NCBI RefSeq assembly: GCF_949628215.1 | Contig: NC_134282.1 | Span: forward strand, 2,649,001 to 2,713,000 | Direction: 5' to 3' | Source: Phalacrocorax aristotelis | Taxonomy: Eukaryota > Chordata > Aves > Suliformes > Phalacrocoracidae | Length of the DNA stretch: 64,000 nt | Part shown: piece after piece, positions 1 through 12,461 of the stretch | How positions within the stretch are numbered: position 1 is the first letter of the stretch | Layout: each line of letters opens with the position of its first letter | Notes under the pieces: generated by a model | Told to the model about the DNA's origin: nothing | What the model saw: the letters and a program-made list of their open reading frames with translations, nothing else | The model's database searches: none | Translations under genes and position numbers: made by a program

Positions 1-383
1 CATGCACACGCCACTTAGATCTTTAAAGAGACAGAGTCTGGAATGAAATTATAGCCTGCATTTTTTTTTTTACAGAATAATTTTCTTGTTAGTAAATGCT
101 TGTTTTGTTGTTTTTTTTTTTCAATAAATTCTAATTTTACATTAAAAAGCAGCATATAAAATAGTGCATCTAAAATAGCATAGTTCTGTCATAAAACCGT
201 TAACTTTATGAGAGCTGTTCATGCAGATGAGATCACTGGGCTGTAAGAGAAGAGAAGGAATGGGTGCGAGACGGCGGTAGTCCTTACTTCTGTCTTTCTG
301 TTATTCCTCCTAGACATAATTTTTCTATTTTTCAATTTTTATTGTGGTATAACGATAAGGTCACAGTAAGGTAATAGTAGTCA
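1..383. other. AT-rich unique sequence, no gene seen
   Basis: This stretch has two runs of 11 T (61-71 and 111-121) and otherwise unremarkable AT-rich sequence. I see no open frame, repeat family or RNA gene that I can support. Confidence 0.6.
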
Positions 384-482
384 AATATATATCTGTATAT
401 ATATGTGTGTATATATATAGTTAACATATATACCTATATATAGTTACCATATATACATATATAGAGAGAGTTAGCATATATA
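384..482. repeat. AT-rich microsatellite with an embedded 23-bp tandem repeat
   Basis: The tract is almost entirely TA and TG dinucleotides. Inside it, 416-438 and 439-461 are two copies of a 23-bp unit starting TATAGTTA, differing at two positions. A decayed third unit follows and ends near 482. So it is a compound simple repeat, not just (TA)n. No function is implied. Confidence 0.85.
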
Positions 483-1425
483 AATCGTTACATTTTCAAA
501 CTGATTTTTACAGGTACTATTGTGTGAAAAAAAAAAAAAAGTGGAGGCCATTCTGTTTGTCTCTAACTTTCTAATGAAGCTCCATATATCAACACGAGAA
601 CATACAGCCCTCACGTGCCGCAAATGCTTCTCACTTTTCACCTCTCGTTCCCATGCAGCGCCCCAGGTCTGCACCGTGACCCGTGCAGGTAGGCTGCGTG
701 CCACGGGACTGATGTAGGAACGCTCGGAGGCAGAGCCCTTGTTGGCTTGCCTGGTTCCCGCTTCGGGCTCCGGTTCCTACCAGGGCTGTTGGACATCACC
801 GGAAAGTCAGAGCTGAATATTCACGTCTGCTCCGACAGCAGCATCAGACAGCTGGAGGTCTATGCGGGGTAGCAACAGTGGGTTGTAAAATTATTTTTGT
901 GGTTCAAATTAGATCTAAGGCAAAGAGCAGGTAGCGTGTCTGAAGTCTGGGGAGACGCCTGGCGTTTCGCTTTGGTCTCGCGGATTCCAGCGAAGTGCCT
1001 CTGGACTGAGGAGTGCTGGACTGCGCCTGTGACTTCAGCGTGTGGCTACGGGCCTTCTGGCATATTATACCCATTTCTGGCAGAGGTTGCTTGTTGGCAT
1101 AGCCCCGTTCATGTTGGAATCATTTTCCCACTGGAATAAGCAGAGTCTGAGACTCCCTCCTTCTCTCTCCACTCTGGAAATCCTTCATTTTTTTGGCAAG
1201 CTGAGCTGCTTGCCAATATTTAGCCCGCAGCATTTTTTTATGATTGAGTTATAAAACCTGGAAATACGAGCTTATAATGAAAATGCCAACACCACATTAA
1301 ACAATAGCAGGAGCAGTGGGCACTGCTGTAATGATGTTCATGCTTTAGTTTTATTCCCTTCTCCAAAGCAGGTCTGCTTCATGCAGCGCTGGAAGTGAGA
1401 GAAGTTCTCAGCACCTGATGCTCTG
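483..1425. other. Unique sequence, no gene seen
   Basis: The stretch contains a run of 14 A at 527-540 and several short chance open frames of up to 80 codons, none with recognisable protein sequence. GC content rises from about 600 towards the CpG cluster at 1426. I see no repeat family here. Confidence 0.5.
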
Positions 1426-1491
1426 AACGCACGGCGGGTGGGCGTGCGGCGTGCCGACTCCCAGCGGGGCTGCCTCAGCGCGCAGACGAAT
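1426..1491. other. Small CpG-rich cluster
   Basis: About 11 CpG dinucleotides fall within 66 bp, in a window where CpG is generally depleted. The patch is far too short to be called a promoter CpG island. It lies about 200 bp upstream of the solo LTR. It could be a remnant of a GC-rich repeat, an enhancer-like patch or chance. Confidence 0.5.
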
Positions 1492-1693
1492 TTTGAGCTG
1501 TGCTACACCACTCCAAGAGGGAGAGGAGAGGCAATAAACAAAGGGATGCGATACAGTTATCATGGTATTAAACGCTCACTTTCTGTAATCGAACTTGTAC
1601 CTAGGAAATTCTAATAATTTGACGTGACTTCTTGTTTACACCCTTATACCCAATCAAGTAAGGGAAGACCTGACTTCTGTTTTCTTGGGAAAG
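1492..1693. other. Sequence upstream of the LTR insertion
   Basis: This is ordinary unique sequence leading to the LTR. The five bases next to the LTR (1689-1693, GAAAG) resemble the five bases after it (2252-2256, GAGAG), so they are a candidate target-site duplication with one mismatch. Confidence 0.5.
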
Positions 1694-1950
1694 TGTCCTG
1701 GTTTCAGCTGGGATAGAGTTAATTTTCCTCCTCGTAGCTGGTGCAGTGCTGTGTTTTGGATTTAGTATGAGAGTAGGGTTGATAACACGCTGATGGTTTA
1801 GTGGTTGCTGAGCAGGGCTTACACTGAGTCAAGGCCTTTTCAGCTCCCCGTGCTCTGCCGGGGGCACACGAAGCTGGGAGGGGGCACAGCCGGGACAGCT
1901 GACCCCGACCGGCCAAAGGGATATGCCATGCCATAAGGCATCACGCTCAG

Positions 1951-1959
1951 CGTATGAAC
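1951..1959 (+). promoter_or_regulatory. Decayed TATA-like site of the LTR
   Basis: In the remembered family consensus this position reads TATATAAAC just upstream of a GGGGGAGTTGG stretch. Here it reads CGTATGAAC, so the TATA box appears mutated. The inference is that the LTR promoter is weak or dead. Confidence 0.4.
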
Positions 1960-2057
1960 TGGGGGAGTTGGCTGGGGGGCAGCGACCGCTGCTCGGGGAC
2001 GGGCTGGGTGCTGATCAGTGGGTAGTGAGCCAGTGCGTCGTGCATCACTTGCTTTGT

Positions 2058-2099
2058 ATGTTGTTGTTGTTATTATTGCTACTGCTACTGCTACCACCA
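2058..2099 (+). repeat. Trinucleotide runs inside the LTR
   Basis: This is a chain of short triplet runs: (TTG), then (ATT), then (CTA/CTG), then (CCA). The equivalent position of the second LTR copy (about 26785-26800) carries only ATT repeats, so this site has changed since the copies inserted. Confidence 0.7.
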
Positions 2100-2120
2100 C
2101 TATTCTACTTTATTTCCATT

Positions 2121-2126
2121 ATTAAA
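2121..2126 (+). promoter_or_regulatory. LTR poly(A) signal ATTAAA
   Basis: This hexamer sits at the position expected for the R-region poly(A) signal of this LTR. The second LTR copy has the same hexamer at 26820-26825. Confidence 0.6.
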
Positions 2127-2251
2127 CTATTCTTATCTCAGCCCACGAGGTTTCTCACATTTACCCTTCCGATTCTCTCCCCATCCCACCGGGGTGCAGC
2201 GAGCGAGCGGCCGCGTGGGGCTGAGTTGCGGGCTGGGCATAAACCATGACA

Positions 2252-5200
2252 GAGAGGGAAAGAGCTTTCCCGTGGCTCCTGGTGCCGGCAGCCTTGGGAT
2301 TATTCTACCTTCCTCTGCAGCGCTGTTTGCCTGTTGGGGTCGGCTGAGTATGTCTCAGTTTCCATCTACTGAAGAACCTTTTCAAACCCAATGGACGTAG
2401 CATAATCTCCTGCAACTTGAAATACTTCCAACTAACTAAAATCTTTGGATTTATAACATTGGCATCTGGCTGAAGCTTAACAGCCTGGGACAGGGTGGAG
2501 GGCAGAGCAGCCGCTAGTAACGGTGCCTTTGAGGGAGGGCACTTTGGGAACGCTGGCAGCTTCTCCTTGCAGTTTCTTCTGCTTCTCCCTTTACACCTCC
2601 CATTTCTCTCCTCCTTTTATCTGCGTGAGCCTTCCTTCTGTCAGCAGCTTATCTGACAACGCTGGAGTGGAAGATTAGGAAATTAGTAAATTAATGTTAT
2701 TTAAATATCTGTTATAATAGAGTGTCACATATCCAAACACAGGGTTGCGATTTCATCGCCCTCGCCATTGATTCGGAATGTGCAGCAGATCACCGTGTCC
2801 ATCAAGGCAATCCTCTACAATTAGTCATTCTTGACCGAAAGTTATTATTATGATAGCTGCTAATGAATTACTTTTTGAAAGTCATTCTGGTGTCACGGGT
2901 TCTGGAGGATGCAAAAATAAAGGCGAAGTTTACTCTAATGAAACCGGAGGAGAATAGTGGAGTCAGAGGAAATAAAATACCCGTGGATTAAGCTGGATGG
3001 CAAGCGGTAGAAAAAGTAAAACGAAGGAAGGCTAAAATTGAAAGGAGCGTCAAAAAGTTGAGACATAAGCAAAGACAAGCTGTAGGCTGAGGAAAAAAGA
3101 GGTAATTTCTTCAGCAAACCTTCCTAAAAACTTTCCGAGCGCGGTGGGAATGGAAGGACCTGTTTGCACAACGCAAACTGCTGCTTGGAACCTTGGCTAT
3201 GCACTCTCTCCCAGTACTAGAACTGTAGTTTGAATAACTCTTTACATTACTATGGCAACCACGTGGACTGGCCATGTCTTTGCTGTACTCACAAAATAAA
3301 AGAGGATAAACTCCTGGAATATTTTTCTGCGTCTCATGTAGCCTCGTAACCCACCTGTGAATTAGTTCATGATGGTTGCAATTAAGAGTGTGTCTCGTTG
3401 GCCCTTGCCACTTGTCTATTCTGCTTTTGCTTCTTTTCACCTGAAATATGTCCTTCAGAGGCAGGATCTCATTAATCACTGTCTTTCCCAATAGTATAAC
3501 TCTACTGATTTTCAGCCATCACCTGTAACATGTAAGCAACACATTGATGAATGAGCCCTTGAAATTCCATGTTTAATCTCTGTGGTAAAATACTATTTCT
3601 GTTAATACTGCAGTTTCTTCACTTGAGATAATTGCACCTTTCTTGATTGTCAGACACTCAGTGAAATAAATGGGAAGAGAAGAATTACTGTAACTGAAGC
3701 ATTTGTGAAACGACATCCCCTTTCTCCTCCTCCTCCTCAATTACACCATCTTTATGACACAACATAGAGAAAAGGATGCTCTTCTATCCAGAAGAGATGA
3801 GGAAATTGGTTGGCATAGGGCTGGCATTTGCAGCTTCCCTATCTGAATGCTGAGCACGCTAGCTACAGCAAGCCCCAGTCCCTGTGTGGGATGGTCTTGC
3901 AAGTATTTTCAAAATAGATAAGAAAATATTGAATGTATTCTGTGAGCATGTATTAAGAAGCAGTGATTTTGGAACCGGCCAGCATGTTTTCTTTTGCTCA
4001 GGACCACGTTTCCTCTGGTCAGCCCGTGCCCACAGCAGTAACTTGTGAAGCTGAAATGATTTTTCTTTGTTGTTGATATTATAACTTAAGAACAGTGATA
4101 CATGCCCATATTTTTAAAAGACAGACCCCTTTCTATACATTACATGTTTATATTTACACAGCTCCTGAGTCTTGTATATAAAATTTCCGTGAAAATTACG
4201 TCTCCCTGACTGGTAGCCTGTCCGCTGCCGTTGTACACAACTGAAAAAGGGCAGCGCAAGCGCATAAAAGCACTCTGGGTTTCTGAAATCTAATCTTTGT
4301 AAGAAAAGGGTTTTGAGATGTGAGCAGTAATGCATCGTGGTACAGCAGCGCATAAAGAGTATGTTTTTGTTGTTGTTGTTCTTGTCCTGATTAGTTGCTT
4401 CAGTGATAAGTGAGGTAGCAGTTTAAAGAACTAACTCATTATACAGAATGACTGACTGCTGTGATACTTAAAATCATCTTGCGACACTCTGGAGCTCAAT
4501 GCATAAAATATTAGCTTGGTAAGTAACTCTCCTGCTGGATAGAGCCTTTTTCTTTCAGAAGTTAACCTAAGGATATGAGAAATCTATCCTTGCACATAGT
4601 GTCTGATCGAGTGCCAGTGCCTAAGGATGTCCTTGGAAAGATTCCCATTTTTGAACACTGGATCGGGGTCCATGGTGGAGTCGCTGAACTGCTGAGGCTT
4701 CGACTGGCAGCAGTAAAATACGGCATTACTGTTTGAAAGTAGGGCAATGGCTGTAAGACCATAGGTTGACAGTGAAATACTGACAAGGAAAAGCAAGAGC
4801 TGTGCGAAGGCAGGAAACGGGAATTTATAGAGGAAAAAACTTGGGAGTCACAAAGATTAAAATAATAGGTGTTTTTCCAGTTTGTTCGCATCTGTTGCAA
4901 CATAAATGTGAAAGTAAAGCCAAGCACTTTTTCTCCACTCAGATGGATAAATATTACACCGATTTCAAAGATGGGAAGAGCAGGACACAGAAATACATTG
5001 CACACAGTGACATCGAGGGTGATTATTGTGGAATGGCCAAGGTTCAGCTCTTGAGAAGTCCTGCTCCCAGGCTGGCGTAATTAGTTGGCTGCAAGATCAG
5101 ATATCTTTTGGCCAGAATTGCGGAATACGGTGGGACCCAGCAAGACAGCCCATGATCTTGAAGACACACTCAGCGGGGAAGGAGGTGAGCCCTGCAGGGA

Positions 5201-6740
5201 ACTGTAGTAGGTTTTTTCAGGTCTTGTCCTCATATTTTCCAGCCTGCAGAGAACAGACTCATCTCTGACTGACATCAGTAGGACGGTAAGCAAACGCGGA
5301 GCAGATGTTTAGGTGATAAGCCCAGCATCTTGTGTATTACTTTGTTAACTCATTAGGTGAAAAGGCTCCTTTCTGCTCTCATATTTGCGCAATGTTTTCT
5401 GCCATTAGCTTTTGGTCCATGTGTCCTTGGATCTCTGTAACCGTATTGCAACTGAACAACAGCATGGTATTAAAGCTGACATCGGAATTTAGGAGGCCCT
5501 GGTGCCCAGTCGCGTGCTCTGAAGACTAAAGCACGCATAAGCAAATTAACCAAACCAGTAACCTCTCTGGACATGCAGGAACCATGGTATTTTGCACTCT
5601 GTTGTAGCAATGCTAGAAGCCAACAAAGGGACTGGTTCCTCTCCCAGAACTATAGTGAATTTGATGGCATTGGACAGACTTGGACATATATTACACAGAG
5701 CCATGTTTACTTGTGCTGCATAAGAATCACAGGGGGAAGCAAAATCAATGTTTTCCAAATGGAATAGAAAGAAGCCGTGAGGAAAAGAAATGGTATTTTC
5801 AAGCTTCTTTGAAAGGTAACACAAACAATGCACAGTAAAAAAATTCTTCGAAGAAAAAGCATTTGCCAATGTCGTCTTCACTCCGTATTTACCTTGCTTT
5901 GGAGGATTAAGGCATGGTAGGTCCTTGGTATTATTTTAAAAGGGGGGGTGCATGTGTGAATAAATGGGCTTTGAAACCGATGTTTTGAATCGCAAGGTGC
6001 ACGATGCATCTGTACACCTTGACAGCAACAGCAGACACTCAGTTTTTAGAGGGGCACTGAGATGACACTGAGAGTGCATGATGCAGTGGCGTAATGAAAC
6101 GGAGATCAATGTTAAAATGAATGTAACACCACTGAGGAGTACACACAGATCAATACTCTTGTAAGCCATAGAGTATAATCCTGCTATATAGGTCTTGTTA
6201 GATAGTACAGTCAATTCTATGAAGACACATTTTTCTGCATTTCTCGAATGTACCTCTGACTTATCTGTCCCAAAGACTGTATTAAAACATCCTTCTTTTA
6301 GAATGTAAAGGCTTGAATCTTTGTCTTCCCACTGATGTGTGCTGAGGAAAATATGCAGTGCTTAATAGTAAACTCTTAATCCTCAAAAATGTGGCATAGG
6401 CAGGTAAGACGGACAGTCGGCAATGATCTGTGCTTCATGAAGTCTGAAATATTGTTTTATCCATGTCCCCCCTGCTGACTCCTCCTTTTCTTTAAGGAAT
6501 ATATTTTAAGCACAGTTACTGAAAACGCAGTCTCAGGGGAAAGGGGGAGGTCGCTCTTGCAGCCCTCACTTATGTTGTGCAAAGACCTTGCTTACGGTTA
6601 TTTTCCACCTCCTGATTTTTAGATCTTAAAACCATTAAAAAAAAGATCAGAGAGTTTCTCTTCTTTCTTGATGCATGGATAGTCTTGGAAACAGAACGCA
6701 GTTACTTGAGTAGACCGAGATGCTCGTTCTCTCGCTCTCC
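2252..6740. other. Unique sequence, no gene seen
   Basis: These 4.5 kb have mixed AT-rich and average composition. There is a short CTC-triplet run near 3725-3738. Several open frames of 60-147 codons occur on both strands (the longest is minus-strand 4562-5005), but none shows recognisable domains, a signal peptide or consistent splice sites. I see no dispersed repeat I can name. Confidence 0.5.
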
Positions 6741-6781
6741 CATATATATGTGTGTGTTTATGTATGTGTGCATGCATGTAT
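6741..6781. repeat. TA/TG microsatellite
   Basis: An imperfect alternating purine-pyrimidine run (TATATATGTGTGTG, then mixed TATG/TGCA steps). It is short and interrupted. Confidence 0.75.
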
Positions 6782-9700
6782 ATTCCCTAAAGGGTTCAGG
6801 TTATCCACTTTTCTTCTCATGCCACTGCAAACTTAATGCCTCTGAGAATCCACGTGTTTTCAGTTTTACAGTTGGATGATTTGCAGGAACTGGTGACAGT
6901 CAATCTGTGGCTAATGACTCCAGCGCGCCAAGTCAAACCCTTTCCCATGAGGAAGTCGCCGAAGTAAATGTAAGAGAATGGTCAAAATTTATTTCCTTCT
7001 TGACAGGAAATCTAGCGTTGGAAGAAGTGAAAATGAGAGCAACCTGAACCTGCCTTAAGTTGATCCCCTTTACTGGTTCCAACGTGTGCAAATAACAGCC
7101 ATGCGTTAGCCATCAGCGCGGGTGCTGTCGGCCCGGCAGGGATCAGTAAGCGCAGGAACCTGCGCCACCAGCAATTAACTACAACAGTTGTTGCTGTTGT
7201 CCTGCATGTGTTTGATGCTCAACGTCATTGAACTCTCATTTTCTGGGTCTTAAGTTTGCCAACCCCTGATAGCGCTGCCCGTAACATATATTGCTGGCTG
7301 GTTTGATGTTGTAAAACATTTTTGCTTAGAAAGGAGCTGACTGAGGAGTGAATGGGTCTATGGGCATTGCAAATAGAGTGGCATCTAGCGCTGCGCCCTG
7401 AAGATCACGTGCCTGTGGGACCGGAGCTGCACAAACCCATGCTTGTGACTATCGTTTCCTTGATTCATCCGGCATTTCGCTGCCCAAAATGGTAATTCAT
7501 CCCCGTTGTTATCTGCCCATTGATATGTGTAGGGTCGCTGTACTTGCTACAGGTCAGAGACAGAGGGGTGTTCCAGGTCTGGCAGATGTTTTAGAGCCAA
7601 AACACTCATATAGGATCAGATTTACACTGCACTCCAACTTTCATGTTGTAATCCTGGAAGGACATGGGAGGCAACAGAGGTATGTTCTGCCATGTGTCTC
7701 GTGGAAACCGTATCATGGACAGAGCGGTGGGAATTGCATTCCCATTTTTATTCTAGCTTGTTTTAAGCCCAGGTTTCCTCACGGGGTAAATATTCATCTC
7801 AAACCCTCAGAATGAGCAGGCCCTTGATTTCTTTTCAGCTGCAGACCTGGCTGCCACTCTCTGTAGAAAGGGGACTATATCTCAGCTTCTAATTTTCATC
7901 TGTCTTCTCCTTTTCCCTGATATGGGCTTTTATATTTTTCCTTGTAATTTCCAGAGGAAGATGTTTTTACCCATTTTCTTGATGAGGTGACTGGTTTGAT
8001 TGTCTTTTTCATGGGAATTATTCATCTTTTTTTGAAGAGTGGAGAACAGCTAAAACAAATTAAAATAAATTAATAAACACACAATTACAGAGTTGCTTCA
8101 GGGAAGTTTCTAGGCATAATCTAATAACAATGACTGGAGATACCATTAGCATTGTGTGCTGATTCCAGATCCCCAGGGATAGTCTAGTAATTAAGCTTGT
8201 GTTTTTCCAGTCCCTTTTGGCCTTAATAACTATTATGGTCATTAAGTGTAACCTGCTCCAGACTCTGGTTTCTAAATGCCTTTTTGAGTCCAAGACGAAG
8301 TCTGTGTCCTCTTGTGAGGGCACTGGGTTGATGAGAAAAAGAAGTATCCGCATTAGTCCCTCAAGATGCTGTTCTCTCTCCTGTTCCAAAGCTCTCCTTT
8401 CCTCCCAGGTATCTACAGCCAGCAACTTTCCACAGCTCCTTCCGAGCTTCAGTTAATCTTTACTCTTTCTGATGCTATGGCAGCTCTAAAATGCCACCGC
8501 ACTCGCCCACATTTATCATCCTCTTCTTCAGTGTTTGTGATTGACCCCATCCACTTCAGTCTTGCCTATGTGGCTGCTGAGCCGATGAGTTGTCACCACT
8601 GCGAAGGCTGCTCTTAAGTAGGTGCTCTTCATGGTGCAGCTCTGGCTTCAGAAAGTTCAGTGTTACCAGAAAACCTTCAGCCCTAGTTTCTTCCAGAATG
8701 TTACGAACGTTTCTTCTGCTTCCATGGGAAAAAGCAAAAACTTGTTGAAGGGGTTGTTCCCCGTCATGTTACTTGGCGATGCTGGCAGCAGCTACGCAGC
8801 TGCAGGTGAAGGACCTCGCTCTGTTGCAGGGAGAAGCATTGCAAAAGAAACACACAAACAGAGCAAAGGCACAAGCTTCCGACTTACCTGTCACTCCTTG
8901 CTGAGCCTGTCTGAAATTTATTGCCGGTTAGACGGCACTTCTCTCTGTTTGCCGAGTTGCTTGAAAGGATGATTTATCAAGGCTCAACATCGCATTGATC
9001 GCTGCGCTCTGGTCCGAAGGGTAACGAGTTGTAGCCACATCTCAGTCTCCTTCCCCACGTGACTGTGGGCTTGCACGGCGAGGCGGGCTCGTGCAGGCAC
9101 TGGTGTCTCACCGGGGCAGCTCTGCTGCGACGGGGGGTTGTTCATGCTGGCTTCAGGATCAGCCCACTCCTTGCCCCTCCGAGCAGGAGAGGATCTATAT
9201 TGCCTATGAGGAGGTTTCAAGTAGCTGCACGAAGAGCAAAAGGGAGCGTAGCTGCGAGAGAGGGAGTAGGATGGGAAATGACAATGGGAAGGACAACAAA
9301 AAAGGCAAGAAAATAAAATGAATAAAAATACCAGAAGGTGAAACGGCAGCTTATTGTTGCCACTGCTGTCATCCCTCCTGTTGCTTCGTCACGTGGCTTA
9401 GCGCTGCTTGACATTGCCTCGGCTCACTACCACGGCACGGCCCCATCCCAGTGCGGTGGAAACTAATGCCTTCTGTCTGAGCGTGCGTTTGTTCTGGCCG
9501 TGGTGAGTTTTTCTTAAAGCAGCCCTGGTGTTTGTTTCAATCACGACAATACCCACCGTCTCACCTTAATCTACAGAGTCATAACTAGCAGTAGTTCTTT
9601 TCAGCATAAAGAGTGCGTTGGAACAAATGCCACTATTTATCAACTGTAATGCAGTTCTTTATAAAGGTCTTACGTGAGCAAAGAATAAAAATGCAATGAT

Positions 9701-12415
9701 AGTCTCACAATAAATACCCTAAATCCTTTATTACCTATTTATGGTGTAATCTCTCTACGGTTGTACGATATATGACTGTTTAGAAAAAGCTCCAGAATAC
9801 AGTTATATGGTTTATTTACCAGGAGGTGGCAATGGTGATCTACTGCAGTGTTAACTTATGTACAAGGCCCGTATAATTCTTCCACAACACCACAAACTTC
9901 AGTATGAATGAAACCAAAGTATTCCAATACTGGTTTTGCCTTCCTTATTGCTAACTTGTTTCAGTTGCTGCTATTCATTGTAAAGAAAGTCTTTTTTTTC
10001 CCCCTCTCATTTTTGATTGAAATTGCTGTCACTACATTTTTTAAGGATGTCTAAATACATTCATACTGGTATTCTGGAAAACAGAATATTATTTAAAAAC
10101 AGAACAGCCAATACCATCGAATTAGATGTGCCACATGTCAGAAAAATCAAATGATTGATGAAAGTAAAAGCTTAAAAAATGCATTTAGTTTTACAGTATC
10201 AAAATTGAACTTGAGTAGTTAATGAAAAATAAATTATAGGTTATTCTATTAAAGAAATCATGTTATAATATTCTATTAAGCTGCTTGAAGTATGGTATTG
10301 AAATATGTGGATGCCAAGTGTTTTACAGAACCTGAAATTAACTGTGGTCTGCGATGTTGCCACGTTACCTTAACCTATAGCAGGGCATGCATCGTTCTTA
10401 CAGGAGTTAGTGCAGCCTTGGGGTTCACATGTAGCAGATCGCTGCCATAAGCAGCGGAAGGAAAAGTCTGGCTTCTTATGAGATTGTTCTATGACCCGGT
10501 ATGTCCTTCTCCACCTGATTGCCCATTTGTACGAGCTAACAAACAGGTTGGTTTGTGCATGGTTACTAGATATTTGGTGGTTTTCAAACAGAGGAAACAG
10601 CTGGTGAGTCTCGCTTGGATTTCAGCAGAAGGGCGATGTGCACGGTCACGCTCCTCTCCCCAGCTGTATCCCTGTCTGTAAGGAGCGAGCTGGGGACACT
10701 GCTGCCAGCCTAGCCCTGCTCTGAAGGACCTCTGGGGGCTTGTAGAGCAGTTACCATCTCTTGCCAGAGAACCACTCCCACCGTTGGCTTTTCCTTTGGT
10801 AGTCCGGGGTACACAGCCCATGTCTTACAACTCAGTATGTGCCTCTCACTTGGGAGGGTTATCCACCCTCAAGTTAAATAAATGTTTTAACTGCATCTGC
10901 TCTCTGCAACATTAAATGCCAGCATTATTGCTTTTCCACTGTTATTATTTTAGTGTTTAAAAAAAAACAAAAAACAAAAAAACATCCAGGACAATAGAAG
11001 TGTGAGGCTGTGAGAGGAGCATGGGATAGGTAAGGAGCTCCTACCTCTAACAACGACGATAGGAGGGAAAAAAAATCTATTGTTTTACTCACGTGAAGGT
11101 CTCAAGTGTCTACTTTTTGAATTGCATTTAGTTTTCTAAAGCCTTTCTTCACCACAGCATCTACCTTCCTACCACTACAATGTCTTTCTTTTCTTCCTCC
11201 GTTCTGCATTAAGTGGTACGTGCCCAAACCCCACCTGTACAAGGAAGAAACAGCAAATTTAGAGCACACAGACACACAGAACTTCCCTTACTGCTGTTCT
11301 CTCCACACCTTTCTACCAGAAAAATTCTGTGTTGGGGGCTGCCTGCTCGGCACGCCGATATACTTCCTAGGGGAAGGGCAATCTCCGCCTGATCAGTAAC
11401 CTGTGTACTCAACAGCAGTCACGCACTTCACATCCGCAACATCTTTCCACTCACAGATCCCACAGGCTACAACAGAAAGACAGAGGTAAGGAAGACCTTT
11501 GTCAGTCCTTTTTTTTCTTTTCCAATAAGGAAATCGATCCATGGAGCAAAATGAACTGACCGAGTGAAAGCAGAAGACGGAATAGGGAGTAGGGTTTCGA
11601 GTCTGTTGGCTGCTTGTGCCTTGCTATGTCAGCCGAACCACATTTCTCCCTCCCTTTCAGATTTTTTTTTTTACCTCTTTACGTTCCTCTAGGAAACAGC
11701 ACAAAGTTAATCAATACATTCAGCGCCGCCGTCTTGCCTGGGCGCTGGGGCGGCCACATGTTTCGCCTTATGGCGAGGTTCTCCAGCAGCTCCGACATCT
11801 AACAGGGCTGTGAATCACTCCGGCGGTGTTCATGTCTCTTCAAAGGATGATTTTTCAGAGAGGGCAAAATGATGTTCAGACTGACAGTCCCTCACACAAA
11901 ATGCCTTGTCTTCTCTGCTGGATCTCTTGCTGTGAATACCACGTTCATGTCAGCCGTGTGGAGGGAGGAATTATGAGTTTCCCTTTCCCTATCACTTATT
12001 TAGCACCCGCTCCCCTCTCCCTTGTCTGGCTGCCTTAGCGCGTGCTTACGCTCCAGTACGGAGTAGAGCTATGAATGTTAGCTTGAAATGCATTAGCTCA
12101 ACCATCTCTTTACTTCACTAAAAATCTGTCCTGTGCACATCCCAGACGGCAGGCTCTTGAGAGTGGGGCTATTTACAGCCCTGTTTTTACATTGTTTAGT
12201 ACAACAGAACCAAAGCAGAGCGGCTCTGGGTGCCACCGTAGTGCAGATGATTTTCACAGTGACCCAGAGGGAGGAGCAAGGCCAGACTCCGAGGTTAGCC
12301 GTTCATAGTGGGTAAAAAGAAGTTTAAATTTCTGAATTATAAAGTTGTAAAAAAGATTCAAAGGGAAGTAAGGGCATCCTCAGCCCCCTCTTTGATAGTA
12401 CAATACATAAAACCC
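6782..12415. other. Unique sequence, no gene seen
   Basis: I found no gene or named repeat over these 5.6 kb. Notes: an AT-rich stretch at about 9570-10330 with little simple repeat, which could be a conserved non-coding element but cannot be shown as such here; a purine-rich run at about 9230-9330; and A-rich sequence with C interruptions at about 10959-10982. Open frames of up to about 120 codons (for example 7489-7815 plus and 8060-8425 minus) have no recognisable features. Confidence 0.5.
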
Positions 12416-12461
12416 AGATTTTGTAGGAGTATAATAAAAGATTGTATAGGAGAATAATAAA
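12416..12461. repeat. Two-copy 23-bp tandem duplication
   Basis: 12416-12438 and 12439-12461 are two 23-bp units sharing the pattern AGATT...TAGGAG...ATAATAAA. An AAACCCAGA motif stands just before the first copy and recurs just after the second, so the original duplication may have been slightly longer. Each copy contains AATAAA, a poly(A)-signal-like hexamer, with no evidence of use. Confidence 0.8.

Larger units (their letters stand above)
1694..2251 (+). mobile_element. Solo LTR of an avian endogenous retrovirus (ERVL-like)
   Basis: The element is a complete 558-bp LTR. It starts TGTCCTGGTTT and ends AAACCATGACA, which match as inverted termini at 10 of 11 positions and give the standard TG...CA ends. 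The order within it fits U3-R-U5: a decayed TATA-like site near 1951-1959, then an ATTAAA poly(A) signal at 2121-2126. No gag, pol or env remnant flanks it and no partner LTR is adjacent, so it most likely arose by recombination between two LTRs. The flanks give a near-match 5-bp duplication (GAAAG/GAGAG). Five bases fits ERVL or ERV1 better than ERVK. I recognise the family as a common neoavian LTR, possibly of the TguLTR5 group, but the exact name is uncertain. Short open frames on both strands inside it are not genes. Confidence 0.9.

Noticed and set aside
1719-2249. Open frames of 71-108 codons within the LTR
   Set aside because: LTRs do not encode these; the frames arise from GC-rich and triplet-repeat sequence.
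4562-5005. 147-codon minus-strand open frame
   Set aside because: No recognisable domain, no splice structure, and overlapping frames on the opposite strand.
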